13,011 nt of DNA from JANNSW01 sp031431235 (GTDB lineage Bacteria > Pseudomonadota > Alphaproteobacteria > Rhizobiales > Hyphomicrobiaceae): assembly GCA_031431235.1 (NCBI GenBank), contig JANPDA010000409.1:1-13011 (forward strand), given 5' to 3'. The translations under genes and the position numbers were made by a program. The notes beneath the pieces were generated by a model. The model did no database searches. It saw only the letters and a program-made list of their open reading frames with translations, and was not told the DNA's origin. Of the stretch, positions 1-7,244 are shown piece by piece. Every line of letters starts with the position of its first letter. Position 1 is the first letter of the stretch.

Positions 1-32
1 GTCTTCGGCACTTTTATTGGGGGTAAATTTTT

Positions 33-58
33 GGGGCCAGCCCCCTTTGCCGGGGGGC
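33..58 (+). other. GC-rich alternative hairpins upstream of lysK
   Basis: Two hairpins compete for the same bases: GGGG/CCCC at 33-36 and 41-44, and GCCCCC/GGGGGC at 40-45 and 53-58. They lie about 70 bp before the lysK start, in a 125-bp leader. They could be the end of an upstream transcript or a leader structure of lysK. No T-run follows, so a classical intrinsic terminator is not supported. Confidence 0.3.
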
Positions 59-125
59 GCCATGGCGCAACAATGCCGCGTAAAAGGGGGAGTGACCCCG
101 CCCATGCACCAGGACGCACGACCCG

Positions 126-1796
126 ATGACCGCTTCCAATGCTCCCACCGCGTCCAATCGGCCGAACGCCTTCGTGCTCGATCCTGCTCTCGTCGAGCCG
201 GCCTGGGTATCGAACGCCTGGCCGTTCGAGGAAGCACGCAAGCTGCTTGCGCGCGTCGGCATCGCCAATCCGGGAGCTGAGCCGAAGACACCCAAGACCA
301 TCGTGTTCGAAACGGGCTATGGGCCCTCTGGCCTGCCGCACATCGGCACGTTCGGCGAGGTCGCGCGCACGACCATGGTCAGGAACGCCTTCCGGCTCTT
401 GACCGCCGACCAGATCCCGACCCGGCTCATCTGCTTTTCCGACGACATGGACGGCATGCGCAAGGTGCCAGAGAACGTGCCCCAGCGCGAGCTTCTGAAG
501 CAGTACATGCAGCAGCCGCTGACGAGCGTGCCCGACCCGTTCGGCACGCATGAGAGCTTCGGCCACCACAACAACGCCATGCTGCGCCGCTTCCTCGATA
601 CGTTTCATTTCGACTACGAGTTCATGTCCTCGACCGAGTGCTACCGCTCGGGGTTCTTCAATGCAAAGCTGCTGGACGCATTGAAGAACTACCAGGCGAT
701 CATGGACATCATGCTGCCGTCGCTGCGCGAGGAGCGGGCGCAGACCTATTCGCCCTTCCTGCCGCTGCACCCCCAGACCGGAGCCGTCATGCAGGTGACG
801 ATCGAGGAGCACCGGCCCGATGCGGGCACCGTCGTCTGGCAGGACCCGGCAACAGGCAAGCGCCACGAGACGCCGGTGACGGACGGGCGCTGCAAGCTGC
901 AGTGGAAACCCGACTGGGGTATGCGGTGGGCAGCGATCGGCGTCGACTACGAGATGGCGGGCAAGGACCACATCGAGGGGATGAAGCTGTCGGGCGCGAT
1001 CTGCCGTGTGCTCGGCACCCCACCGCCCGATGGGTTCAACTACGAGCTATTCCTCGACGACAAGGGTCAGAAAATCTCGAAGTCGAAGGGCAATGGCCTC
1101 ACCATCGACGAGTGGCTGAAGTACGCGAGTCCGGAGAGCCTGGCGCTATTCATGTTCCAGAAGCCCAGGGCCGCCAAGCGGCTGTTCTTCGATGTGATCC
1201 CGCGCACGGTCGATGACTATCTGACGTTCAATGCCAAGTTCACGACCGAGAACGCAGGCCAGCGCCTGATGAACCCGCTCTGGCACATCCATGGCGGCCG
1301 TCCGCCAAGGGCCGAGCTGCCGATCTCGCTCAACTTGCTGTTGAACCTCGCGAGCGCCTCCAACACCGAGGACAAGTCCGTGCTCTGGGGCTTCATCCGC
1401 GTCTATGCGCCCGATGCGACGCCGGAGAAGTACCCCGCGCTCGACCATCTGGCCGGCTACGCGATCCGTTATTTCATCGATTTCGTGAAGCCGGCAAAGC
1501 AATTCCGCGCGCCGACCGAAACGGAACGCACTGCACTTGCAGCCCTCGACGCCGAGCTCGCCAAGGTTGCCAAAGGCACGAGCGGCGAGGATCTGCAGAC
1601 GATCGTCTACGAGGTCGGCAAGTCCCACGGCTTCGCCGAAAATCTACGCGCCTGGTTCGGCGCCATCTACGAGGTGCTGCTCGGCGAGAAGCAGGGGCCG
1701 CGCTTTGGGTCCTTCATCGAGCTCTACGGCATCGCGGGAACCCGCGAGCTGATCCGCAAGGGCCTCGCGGGCGAGCTGCTGGCGGGGAATGGTTGA
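126..1796 (+). CDS. lysK: lysyl-tRNA synthetase, class I (LysRS-I)
   Basis: The enzyme charges tRNA-Lys with lysine using ATP, in the cytoplasm. The product is 556 aa. The N-terminal Rossmann fold carries the class I HIGH signature as PHIGT (residues 71-75, in GPSGLPHIGTFGE), and the KMSKS loop is KISKS at 316-320, followed by KGNG. This class I form is the usual LysRS in many alphaproteobacteria and in archaea, and is unrelated to the class II LysS. The C-terminal part is helical, as expected for the anticodon-binding region. The ATG at 126 has a modest AGGA about 12 nt upstream, and residues 1-20 look like a variable extension, so a slightly later start is possible. The gene is convergent with mutM, with only 16 bp between the stops. 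Confidence 0.96.
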   Translation: MTASNAPTASNRPNAFVLDPALVEPAWVSNAWPFEEARKLLARVGIANPGAEPKTPKTIVFETGYGPSGLPHIGTFGEVARTTMVRNAFRLLTADQIPTRLICFSDDMDGMRKVPENVPQRELLKQYMQQPLTSVPDPFGTHESFGHHNNAMLRRFLDTFHFDYEFMSSTECYRSGFFNAKLLDALKNYQAIMDIMLPSLREERAQTYSPFLPLHPQTGAVMQVTIEEHRPDAGTVVWQDPATGKRHETPVTDGRCKLQWKPDWGMRWAAIGVDYEMAGKDHIEGMKLSGAICRVLGTPPPDGFNYELFLDDKGQKISKSKGNGLTIDEWLKYASPESLALFMFQKPRAAKRLFFDVIPRTVDDYLTFNAKFTTENAGQRLMNPLWHIHGGRPPRAELPISLNLLLNLASASNTEDKSVLWGFIRVYAPDATPEKYPALDHLAGYAIRYFIDFVKPAKQFRAPTETERTALAALDAELAKVAKGTSGEDLQTIVYEVGKSHGFAENLRAWFGAIYEVLLGEKQGPRFGSFIELYGIAGTRELIRKGLAGELLAGNG

Positions 1797-1812
1797 GCGC
1801 AGCGCGGTTTCC

Positions 1813-2685
1813 CTACCTCTGGCAATTGGGGCAATAGAAGGTCGAGCGGCCGCTCTGGACGTGACGGCGGATGATGCCGCGGCAGCCCGGCCGGAGGCAG
1901 CCCTCGCCCTCGCGATCGTAGACGGCATGGGATTTCTGGAAGTAGCCCAGCTCGCCCGACGCCTGGCGGTAATCCCGCAAGGACGATCCTCCCGCCGCGA
2001 TCGCCTCGCTCAGGATCTCGCGGATCGCCTGGACGAGGGCTTCCGTGCGCGGCAGCGGCCGGCCCTTGCGATCGGCGAGCGTGCTGGCGGCACGCAGGGG
2101 ATCGAGGCGGGCGCGGTGGAGCGCCTCGCAAACATAGATGTTGCCGAGCCCTGCGATCACCTTCTGGTCGAGTACGAAGGCCTTGCGGTCGGTCAGTCGC
2201 CGCGACGCCGCTTCCGCCAGGAACACGGCATGGAAATCGTTCGACAGCGGCTCGACGCCGAGATCGCGGAACAGCTTGTGGGTGGCGAGCTCATCGGCAG
2301 CGACGAGATCCATGTAGCCGAAGCGCCGGGCATCGTTGAAGGTGACGACAGCTCCGTTCGATAGATGGAACACCACATGATCGTGGGCCGGATCGCCACC
2401 AGCGCCATGCGTCAATCGCGCCAGCTGGTCCATCCCCCCGATCGTGATGCGCCCGCTCATGCCGAGGTGAATGGCGAGCACCTCCTCGCCGTCGAGGTGG
2501 GCGAGGATGTATTTCGCCCTGCGCCCCAGCCGCTCGATGCGCCGCCCGCGCAGCCGCTCGGCGAACCGCTCCGGCAAGGGAAATCGCAGATCCGGCCGCC
2601 GCTGCTCGACCCGCGTAAAGCGCGCCGATTCCATCACAGGCGCGAGCCCGCGCACCACCGTCTCGACCTCGGGCAACTCGGGCAT
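1813..2685 (-). CDS. mutM: formamidopyrimidine-DNA glycosylase / AP lyase (Fpg)
   Basis: This base-excision repair enzyme removes 8-oxoguanine and formamidopyrimidines and cuts the resulting abasic site. The product is 290 aa, a normal length. Pro2 and Glu3 of MPELPEVET are the catalytic residues after Met removal, and Lys58 (in GRRAKYIL) is the conserved active-site lysine. The H2TH region reads QKVIAGLGNIYVCEAL (174-189). The C-terminal zinc finger is complete: Cys263, Cys268, Cys285 and Cys288, with the conserved Arg280. The start is fixed by the MPELPEVE signature. It begins 4 nt after the stop of the phosphatase gene (TGA-GATC-ATG), so the two are almost certainly cotranscribed and translationally coupled, because no good Shine-Dalgarno precedes the ATG. 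Confidence 0.97.
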   Translation of the reverse strand: MPELPEVETVVRGLAPVMESARFTRVEQRRPDLRFPLPERFAERLRGRRIERLGRRAKYILAHLDGEEVLAIHLGMSGRITIGGMDQLARLTHGAGGDPAHDHVVFHLSNGAVVTFNDARRFGYMDLVAADELATHKLFRDLGVEPLSNDFHAVFLAEAASRRLTDRKAFVLDQKVIAGLGNIYVCEALHRARLDPLRAASTLADRKGRPLPRTEALVQAIREILSEAIAAGGSSLRDYRQASGELGYFQKSHAVYDREGEGCLRPGCRGIIRRHVQSGRSTFYCPNCQR

Positions 2686-2689
2686 GATC

Positions 2690-3250
2690 TCACGGCCTGA
2701 ACGGCATCATCTCGCAGTTCGCGAGGTCGCGACAGGCGAGATGGAAAAAGAACGTGCCGTGGCCCACGACCGCAATCCGCTGCTCGGGCCGCTTGCGCAG
2801 CCAGCTGCGGAACGCCGCGACCCGCTCGAGGCAGTGCGACAACGGCTCGACCGGCACACCGATCAGGTCGATCTCCCCCCCGTTCGGCCACCACTCCTCG
2901 GGCAAATGCTCGAACCCGAGGCCGCTGAACTCGCCTGCCAGCACCGACGCCGGCCGCCCGACATCGCAGCTCTGCTCGACTTGCTCGCGGTGCAACGCCT
3001 CGACCAGCACGGGCGTGCGACCCAAATGGGCCTCGAATACGCCGAGCGCGGTCTGGATCGCCCGCGTCAGTGGCGACGTCACGATCAGGTCGTAGCGCTC
3101 GTCCCGGAGAGCCTTGGCACGCTCGGCGACCTCAGTTTCACCGAGCGTGGAAAGCCGCGCATCGAAATGCAGCGGATCCTCAGCCGTCGCTGCCCAATGG
3201 GCGTTGAAAGTCGACTGCCCATGCCGGATCAGATCGATCGATTTCGCCAT
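2690..3250 (-). CDS. histidine phosphatase family protein (phosphoglycerate mutase-like)
   Basis: The product is 186 aa with the histidine phosphatase core. The catalytic RHG motif is LIRHGQSTFN (Arg9, His10), the second phosphate-pocket arginine is Arg63 in SPLTRAIQT, and the second catalytic histidine is His164 in VVGHGTFF. The family includes phosphatases and mutases acting on sugar phosphates, cofactors or phosphoproteins, and the substrate cannot be read from the sequence. The start ATG at 3250 has GGGGA about 6 nt upstream on the minus strand. The gene precedes mutM in one transcript and is divergent from ubiE across 71 bp. In many alphaproteobacteria mutM faces ubiE directly, so this gene looks like an insertion into that arrangement. 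Confidence 0.9.
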   Translation of the reverse strand: MAKSIDLIRHGQSTFNAHWAATAEDPLHFDARLSTLGETEVAERAKALRDERYDLIVTSPLTRAIQTALGVFEAHLGRTPVLVEALHREQVEQSCDVGRPASVLAGEFSGLGFEHLPEEWWPNGGEIDLIGVPVEPLSHCLERVAAFRSWLRKRPEQRIAVVGHGTFFFHLACRDLANCEMMPFRP

Positions 3251-3321
3251 GACTGTCCCCGCTCTGCTCGTGCGTGCTGGACCATAGCCTCCCCTGTCGC
3301 CTTGCGCTATCGTGCGCGCCC

Positions 3322-4071
3322 ATGAGCGAGACCACATTCGGCTACAAAACTGTGCGCGACGACGAGCGCCAGGGCCTCGTCAACGAGGTGTTCGCCCGCG
3401 TCGCCGACCGCTACGACCTGATGAACGACTTGATGTCGGGCGGGCTGCATCGGCTGTGGAAGGACGATCTCGTCAATTGGCTGGCGCCGCCGCGCGGCTC
3501 CAGGGCCTATCGGCTGATCGACGTCGCCGGCGGCACCGGCGACGTGGCGGGCCGGGTGATGCGCGCCGCCGGGCCTGAGGCGCGTGCCGTCCTTTGCGAT
3601 ATCTCGGGGGAAATGCTGGCGGCCGGCCGCAGGCGCGCGGAGCGACTGCCGCAAGGCCCGCGGATTTCCTTCGTGCAGGCCAACGCCGAGGCACTGCCCT
3701 TTCCCGCGCGCATCTTCGAGGCCTACACCATCGCCTTCGGCATCCGCAACGTCACCCACATCGACCGGGCGCTCGGCGAAGCCTACCGCGTGCTGAAGCC
3801 GGGCGGGCGCTTCCTGTGCCTGGAGTTCTCCGCGGTCGACGTGCCCGGGCTCGATCGCCTCTACGATGCCTGGTCGTTCCACGTCATTCCACGCCTCGCT
3901 CGCCTGGCGACGGGCGAAGCCGATTCCTACCGCTATCTGGTCGAGAGCATCCGCCGCTTCCCGGCGCAAGCGGAGTTCGCGGCCATGGTGCGGGCGGCGG
4001 GCTTCGAGCGCGTGCAGGTCCGCAACCTGACGGGCGGCATCGCGGCACTGCATTCCGGCTGGCGGATATGA
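3322..4071 (+). CDS. ubiE: ubiquinone/menaquinone C-methyltransferase UbiE
   Basis: This SAM-dependent enzyme methylates the benzoquinone ring in ubiquinone synthesis (and demethylmenaquinone where present). The product is 249 aa, a typical length. SAM-binding motif I is DVAGGTGD (67-74). It also has a motif near ANAEALPFP, the family stretch AFGIRNV, and the characteristic C-terminus ending in AALHSGWRI. The start ATG at 3322 (MSETTFGYKTV) matches family N-termini; the ribosome-binding site is weak. The stop overlaps the hemW start as ATGA. Divergence from the phosphatase-mutM unit leaves 71 bp for both promoters. In many relatives ubiB follows ubiE, but here hemW does. Confidence 0.96.
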   Translation: MSETTFGYKTVRDDERQGLVNEVFARVADRYDLMNDLMSGGLHRLWKDDLVNWLAPPRGSRAYRLIDVAGGTGDVAGRVMRAAGPEARAVLCDISGEMLAAGRRRAERLPQGPRISFVQANAEALPFPARIFEAYTIAFGIRNVTHIDRALGEAYRVLKPGGRFLCLEFSAVDVPGLDRLYDAWSFHVIPRLARLATGEADSYRYLVESIRRFPAQAEFAAMVRAAGFERVQVRNLTGGIAALHSGWRI

Positions 4072-5282
4072 TGAGCGCTGCAATCTCCACGAGCCGGCTC
4101 CTCCCCGCCGATCCCGGCTTCGGCATCTATGTGCATTGGCCGTTCTGCACCTCCAAATGCCCCTATTGCGACTTCAACAGCCATGTCCGCCACGGCGGCA
4201 TCGACGAGGCCCGCTTCCTCGCGGCCTTGCTCACCGAGCTGCGCCACATGCAGGCGATCGCGCCCGGCAACCGCGTCCGCTCGATCTTCTTCGGCGGCGG
4301 CACGCCCTCGCTGATGGCGCCCGGCACGGTCGGGGCCATCCTGGATGAGATTTCCCGGCTGTGGCCGCTCGAGCAGGGCGTCGAGATCACGCTCGAAGCC
4401 AATCCCGGCAGCGTCGAAGCCGCACGCTTTGCCGGCTACCGGGCGGCGGGCGTCAATCGGGCGTCGCTTGGCGTGCAGGCGCTCGACGACGCCGACCTGA
4501 AGGCGCTGGGTCGGCTGCACAGCGTCGCGGAAGCACGCGCGGCGCTCGCAATCGCGTTCTCGACCTTCGAGCGCGTCTCCTTCGATCTGATCTACGCGCG
4601 TCCCGGCCAGAGCGAGCGCGATTGGGAGGCCGAGCTCGGCGAGGCTCTCGCCATCGGCGCAACCCACCTCTCGCTCTATCAGCTGACGATCGAGGAGGGC
4701 ACGCCGTTCGCCGCGCTCCATGCCAGCGGCCGCCTGCGCACGCCGCCCGACGAGCAGGCGAGCGCGCTCTATGAGCTGACCAACGCCCTCTGCACGGCGG
4801 CCGGCCTGCCCGCCTACGAGGTCTCCAACCACGCCCGGCCGGGGCAGGAATGCCGGCACAATCTCGTCTACTGGCGCTATGGCGGCTATGCCGGCGTCGG
4901 CCCCGGCGCCCATGGCCGGCTGCCGGTCGAGGGAGCCGGAAGGATCGCCACCGCGACCGAGCGCTCGCCAGAACGCTGGCTCGCCGCGGTCGAGCGCCAG
5001 GGCCACGGGCTGATCGAGGCAAAGCGGCTCGACGCGGCCGAGCGCGCCGACGAGATGCTGCTGATGGGCCTGCGGCTGAAGGAAGGCTTCGATCTCGACC
5101 GCCTGACGCGCGAGACCGGAACGAGGGTGCTTCCCCGCGCGATCGACCGGCTGGTGCGCGATCGGCTCGTTACGCGCGACGGCCCGAGCCGGATCGCCCC
5201 GACCGCTCTCGGCCTGACACTGCTCAACCGCGTCGTGCTCGAGCTTGCAGCTTCGCTCGAAGCGGGGGAAACGGTCGCGTGA
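4068..5282 (+). CDS. hemW: radical SAM family haem chaperone HemW
   Basis: HemW binds haem and an iron-sulfur cluster and is thought to deliver haem to target proteins such as respiratory enzymes. It is often mis-annotated as oxygen-independent coproporphyrinogen III oxidase. The product is 404 aa. The radical SAM motif CxxxCxxC is Cys27, Cys31, Cys34 in FCTSKCPYCDFNSH, and FFGGGTPSLM lies downstream. The C-terminal HemN_C-type region includes LLMGLRLKEGFDL. The chosen start overlaps the ubiE stop (ATGATG at 4068-4073); the second ATG at 4071 is equally in frame. The pairing with ubiE fits a respiratory theme (quinone and haem). Confidence 0.94.
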   Translation: MMSAAISTSRLLPADPGFGIYVHWPFCTSKCPYCDFNSHVRHGGIDEARFLAALLTELRHMQAIAPGNRVRSIFFGGGTPSLMAPGTVGAILDEISRLWPLEQGVEITLEANPGSVEAARFAGYRAAGVNRASLGVQALDDADLKALGRLHSVAEARAALAIAFSTFERVSFDLIYARPGQSERDWEAELGEALAIGATHLSLYQLTIEEGTPFAALHASGRLRTPPDEQASALYELTNALCTAAGLPAYEVSNHARPGQECRHNLVYWRYGGYAGVGPGAHGRLPVEGAGRIATATERSPERWLAAVERQGHGLIEAKRLDAAERADEMLLMGLRLKEGFDLDRLTRETGTRVLPRAIDRLVRDRLVTRDGPSRIAPTALGLTLLNRVVLELAASLEAGETVA

Positions 5283-6171
5283 CTTTTTGGCGTGGATTGC
5301 TCTCCCGGCTCTGGCAGATCGAGCGCGGCACGCTGGCGGCAACGTTTGGAACGGCGGCAGGAGCGGAAGCGGCAACCAGACGGCGCGCCGCACTGGAGCG
5401 CGAGCCGCCATTCCCGGAACATCGCGGCGAGGCGCAGGCGGAAGGCTTCTCGGGTTTCGTCGACCGCTTTGCATACCGATGCCCCTTCCTCGGCGGGGAG
5501 CTTCGCGATCCGATCGAGGATCAGCGCTCGGATGGCCGCAAGCCGCGCGCGGGTCTCGGGATGGTCGAGCGGGCGCCGCTCGGGCATGGTGTCGTCGGTC
5601 AAACGGTCATGGCTCCTGGTCTCGCCGCGCCATCGAGCGCGCGAAGGTTGAAACTGAAGCGGGACGCGGGCGCCGAAGCGCTGCGTGGATTTTGTGTAGG
5701 CAGCCCTGCGGCGCCCGCGTCATGGCGATTTACGGCCTCGGGTCTGCTCTTCAGGGTCAGACGTTTCCGCCGGACCGCCTAGCCGCTTCGGCATCCAGAC
5801 TGCAACGGCGTTGCCGCCGCCCGTCCCGGAGGGCACACCCATGAAGCCTATCGGGCACTGAGGGTCCGTTCGCAGGCCTGTCGGCCCACGCCCCCGCACT
5901 CCCGACCGCCACCGTCGCCAACCCAAACCCGCGATCGGAACGCGATGCGTCCGCTTCCAGGCTGGCGATAAGGGGGAGTATGGTGCGGAATGGAGGGGCG
6001 GGGATAGGATTGTTGGAGCAGGTGAGGATGGAGGCTGGGGGCCAGGAGCACTCATGCGGAAGACGGCCGCCTGACGGCAGAAATTACTCAAGTCTGACAT
6101 TTTGTATTATCGTGTGTCTTGGTGTACTGCTTATTGCTGGTGCTATTTTCGACCGATGAAGGAAAGACCCC
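5283..6171. other. 889-bp stretch without a convincing gene
   Basis: No reading frame here shows a recognisable family. Just after hemW the minus strand is open from a TTG at 5602 back into hemW (to 4886). Its first 60 or so residues look protein-like, but the rest is antisense to hemW and rich in Arg/Ser, so a complete gene is doubtful; a decayed gene is possible. The stretch contains a 13-bp perfect hairpin (5663-5721) and a smaller one (GTCTG at 5742-5746, CAGAC at 5758-5762). A C-rich run on the plus strand at about 5885-5935 is followed by a G-rich run at about 5970-6045 with four runs of four or five G (5972-5976, 5995-5998, 6000-6003, 6037-6041). The last 80 bp are AT-richer and lead into the next gene. 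Confidence 0.6.
5663..5721 (-). repeat. strong inverted repeat (13-bp stem) over a possible short ORF start
   Basis: GACGCGGGCGCCG at 5663-5675 is perfectly complementary to CGGCGCCCGCGTC at 5709-5721, with an inner GCTGC/GCAGC pair at 5680-5684 and 5700-5704. On the minus strand the stem begins at the last base of an ATG (5723-5721) that opens a 38-codon frame ending with TGA at 5607-5609. That frame begins MTRAPQGCLHKIHAALRR. No T-tract follows on either strand, so this is not a standard terminator. It could be a structured RNA, a leader peptide region or a stand-alone palindromic repeat. I do not recognise the peptide. Confidence 0.5.
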
Positions 6172-6876
6172 GTGTACCGAAGCGAACTTCCCCGCATCTA
6201 TGAGCTTCGGGACCTGCTTCCCGATCCGATCCCTGCGAATGCCTATTTCCAAACCGTCGATAAGAGACTTTCGGAATGCCCGCTGAGGTTTCGGCACTAC
6301 CGCGACCTTGAACAAGACCTCGCGGGCCTCGATGCGGCCGCGTGGGCTTGTCTGAAATCGGAAGTGAAACCACTTCTTCTCGTCAGAGATGAAAAACGCG
6401 GCTGGACGCCGCTGTTCGACAAGCTCAATCAGGCAAAGGCGTACAACCACATGAAGCGTGCTGGATACGAGACTGTTCGTTTCATTGAACCCATTCGAGG
6501 ACGCATGACGCCAGACTTGGAGGCGGGAAACGGTCCCCGGAGTGCGCTGTGCGAAGTCAAGACCATCAACGTTTCCGACGTGGAGGCGCACCGCAGAGTT
6601 TCGGGTGGCGTAGGCCGTGTAACCGATGAATTGGAAGCTGGCTTCTTCGCCAAACTTTCATCCGATCTGGCACGGGCGCAGGCACAGATGCTGGGGTTCA
6701 ACGCTGATCCCACTGTGGTCAAACTCGCCTACCTCGTCGTCAATTTTGACGACTCGCTGCACGAATACGCTGACCGCTACGGCAAACAAATCGAGCGTTA
6801 CATGGCGGAGCATCCGAGGCCCGGCTTGGAAGTCGCCTTCTATTGGAAGCCGCCTTTCGGAAACGCGGCGATTTAA
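6172..6876 (+). CDS. hypothetical protein with PD-(D/E)XK nuclease-like core
   Basis: The product is 234 aa and matches no family I can name. The centre carries a plausible PD-(D/E)XK core: Pro114-Asp115 in GRMTPDLEAG, then Glu128-x-Lys130 in ALCEVKTIN, 12 residues after Asp115. The stretch before it (LNQAKAYNHMKRAGYETVRFIEP) fits the helix and first strand of that fold. After it comes a helix with Gln170 and Gln172, then a strand AYLVVNFDD. This family includes restriction, repair and defence nucleases, but single-domain members of unknown role are common. There is no signal peptide or membrane segment. The GTG start has AAGGAAAG about 7 nt upstream. The base composition is less GC-rich than the neighbours, and the gene is isolated between a non-coding stretch and repeats, suggesting transfer. 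Cutting activity is inference. Confidence 0.75.
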   Translation: MYRSELPRIYELRDLLPDPIPANAYFQTVDKRLSECPLRFRHYRDLEQDLAGLDAAAWACLKSEVKPLLLVRDEKRGWTPLFDKLNQAKAYNHMKRAGYETVRFIEPIRGRMTPDLEAGNGPRSALCEVKTINVSDVEAHRRVSGGVGRVTDELEAGFFAKLSSDLARAQAQMLGFNADPTVVKLAYLVVNFDDSLHEYADRYGKQIERYMAEHPRPGLEVAFYWKPPFGNAAI

Positions 6877-7085
6877 ATCTGTTGTTGCGTTAACGCATGT
6901 GCTTACTGCGAAACGGCTCTGCGCTATAGTTCGGCTCCGGCTCACAATCCGACGACCCCATGCACAATTGATCCGCAATCACACCATTCGGCTCGATGCA
7001 AGTCCAGCACTCCCAACCGCCGTCTTGGGGCTGGGCTTCGTCCGGCCGTTGGCCGGTCTCAGCGCCAGCTTACGATTCCGCCTTG
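6877..7085. promoter_or_regulatory. intergenic region with 12-bp palindrome and orphan promoter-like sequence
   Basis: A perfect palindrome TGCGTTAACGCA lies at 6886-6897, ten bases after the stop of the nuclease-like gene. Downstream is a promoter-like pair, TTACTG at 6903-6908 and TATAGT at 6925-6930, 16 bp apart, pointing right. No gene follows it before the repeats at 7086; the only ATG nearby (6960) meets a stop after two codons. A short hairpin CGGCC/GGCCG lies near 7041-7053. The promoter may be a relic of a lost gene or may drive a small RNA. Confidence 0.35.
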
Positions 7086-7240
7086 GTAGGTTGGGTTAGC
7101 GCGGCCAACCCGGCCAATGCTTTGCGCGGTGCTCGTTCCGTGCGTAACCCAACAATGCATGTGCCGGGGATGTTGGGTTACGCGCGGAGGTTATTCTTCG
7201 AGAGAGCTGCCGAAGCTGTGGCCGCACTAACCCAACCTAC
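7086..7240. repeat. pair of inverted REP-like palindromic units (BIME-like)
   Basis: Two units of about 70 bp face each other. The outer ends (7086-7106 and 7220-7240) are 21-bp inverted repeats with one mismatch, starting GTAGGTTGGGTTAG. The inner ends (7142-7154 and 7171-7183) are perfect 13-bp inverted repeats, GCGTAACCCAACA and its complement. Each unit is itself a hairpin (TTGGGTTA with TAACCCAA) headed by GTAG, the tetranucleotide typical of REP sequences mobilised by RAYT (REP-associated tyrosine) transposases. The unit interiors differ, so they diverged or arose separately. No RAYT gene is in the window. The right edge adjoins the point where the toxin reading frame is lost. Confidence 0.85.
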
Positions 7241-7244
7241 AATA

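Noticed and set aside
3933..5474. Long minus-strand open frame of 513 codons
   Set aside because: It is antisense to hemW and the end of ubiE, both certain genes. High GC leaves long shadow frames, and the composition is not that of a protein.
4886..5602. Minus-strand open frame of 238 codons starting at TTG 5602
   Set aside because: More than half is antisense to hemW, with Arg/Ser-rich shadow composition. Only the first 60 or so residues look protein-like, so it is at best a decayed gene.
5664..6000. Possible 6S RNA, tmRNA or riboswitch in the gene-poor stretch
   Set aside because: I compared the stretch with the conserved pieces I remember of 6S, tmRNA, SRP, RNase P, cobalamin and TPP RNAs and found no convincing match. 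A covariance-model search would decide.
5720..6100. Minus-strand frame of 126 codons in the gene-poor stretch
   Set aside because: It is Pro/Arg-rich, with no recognisable motif and no good ribosome-binding site. It follows the skewed base composition of the region.
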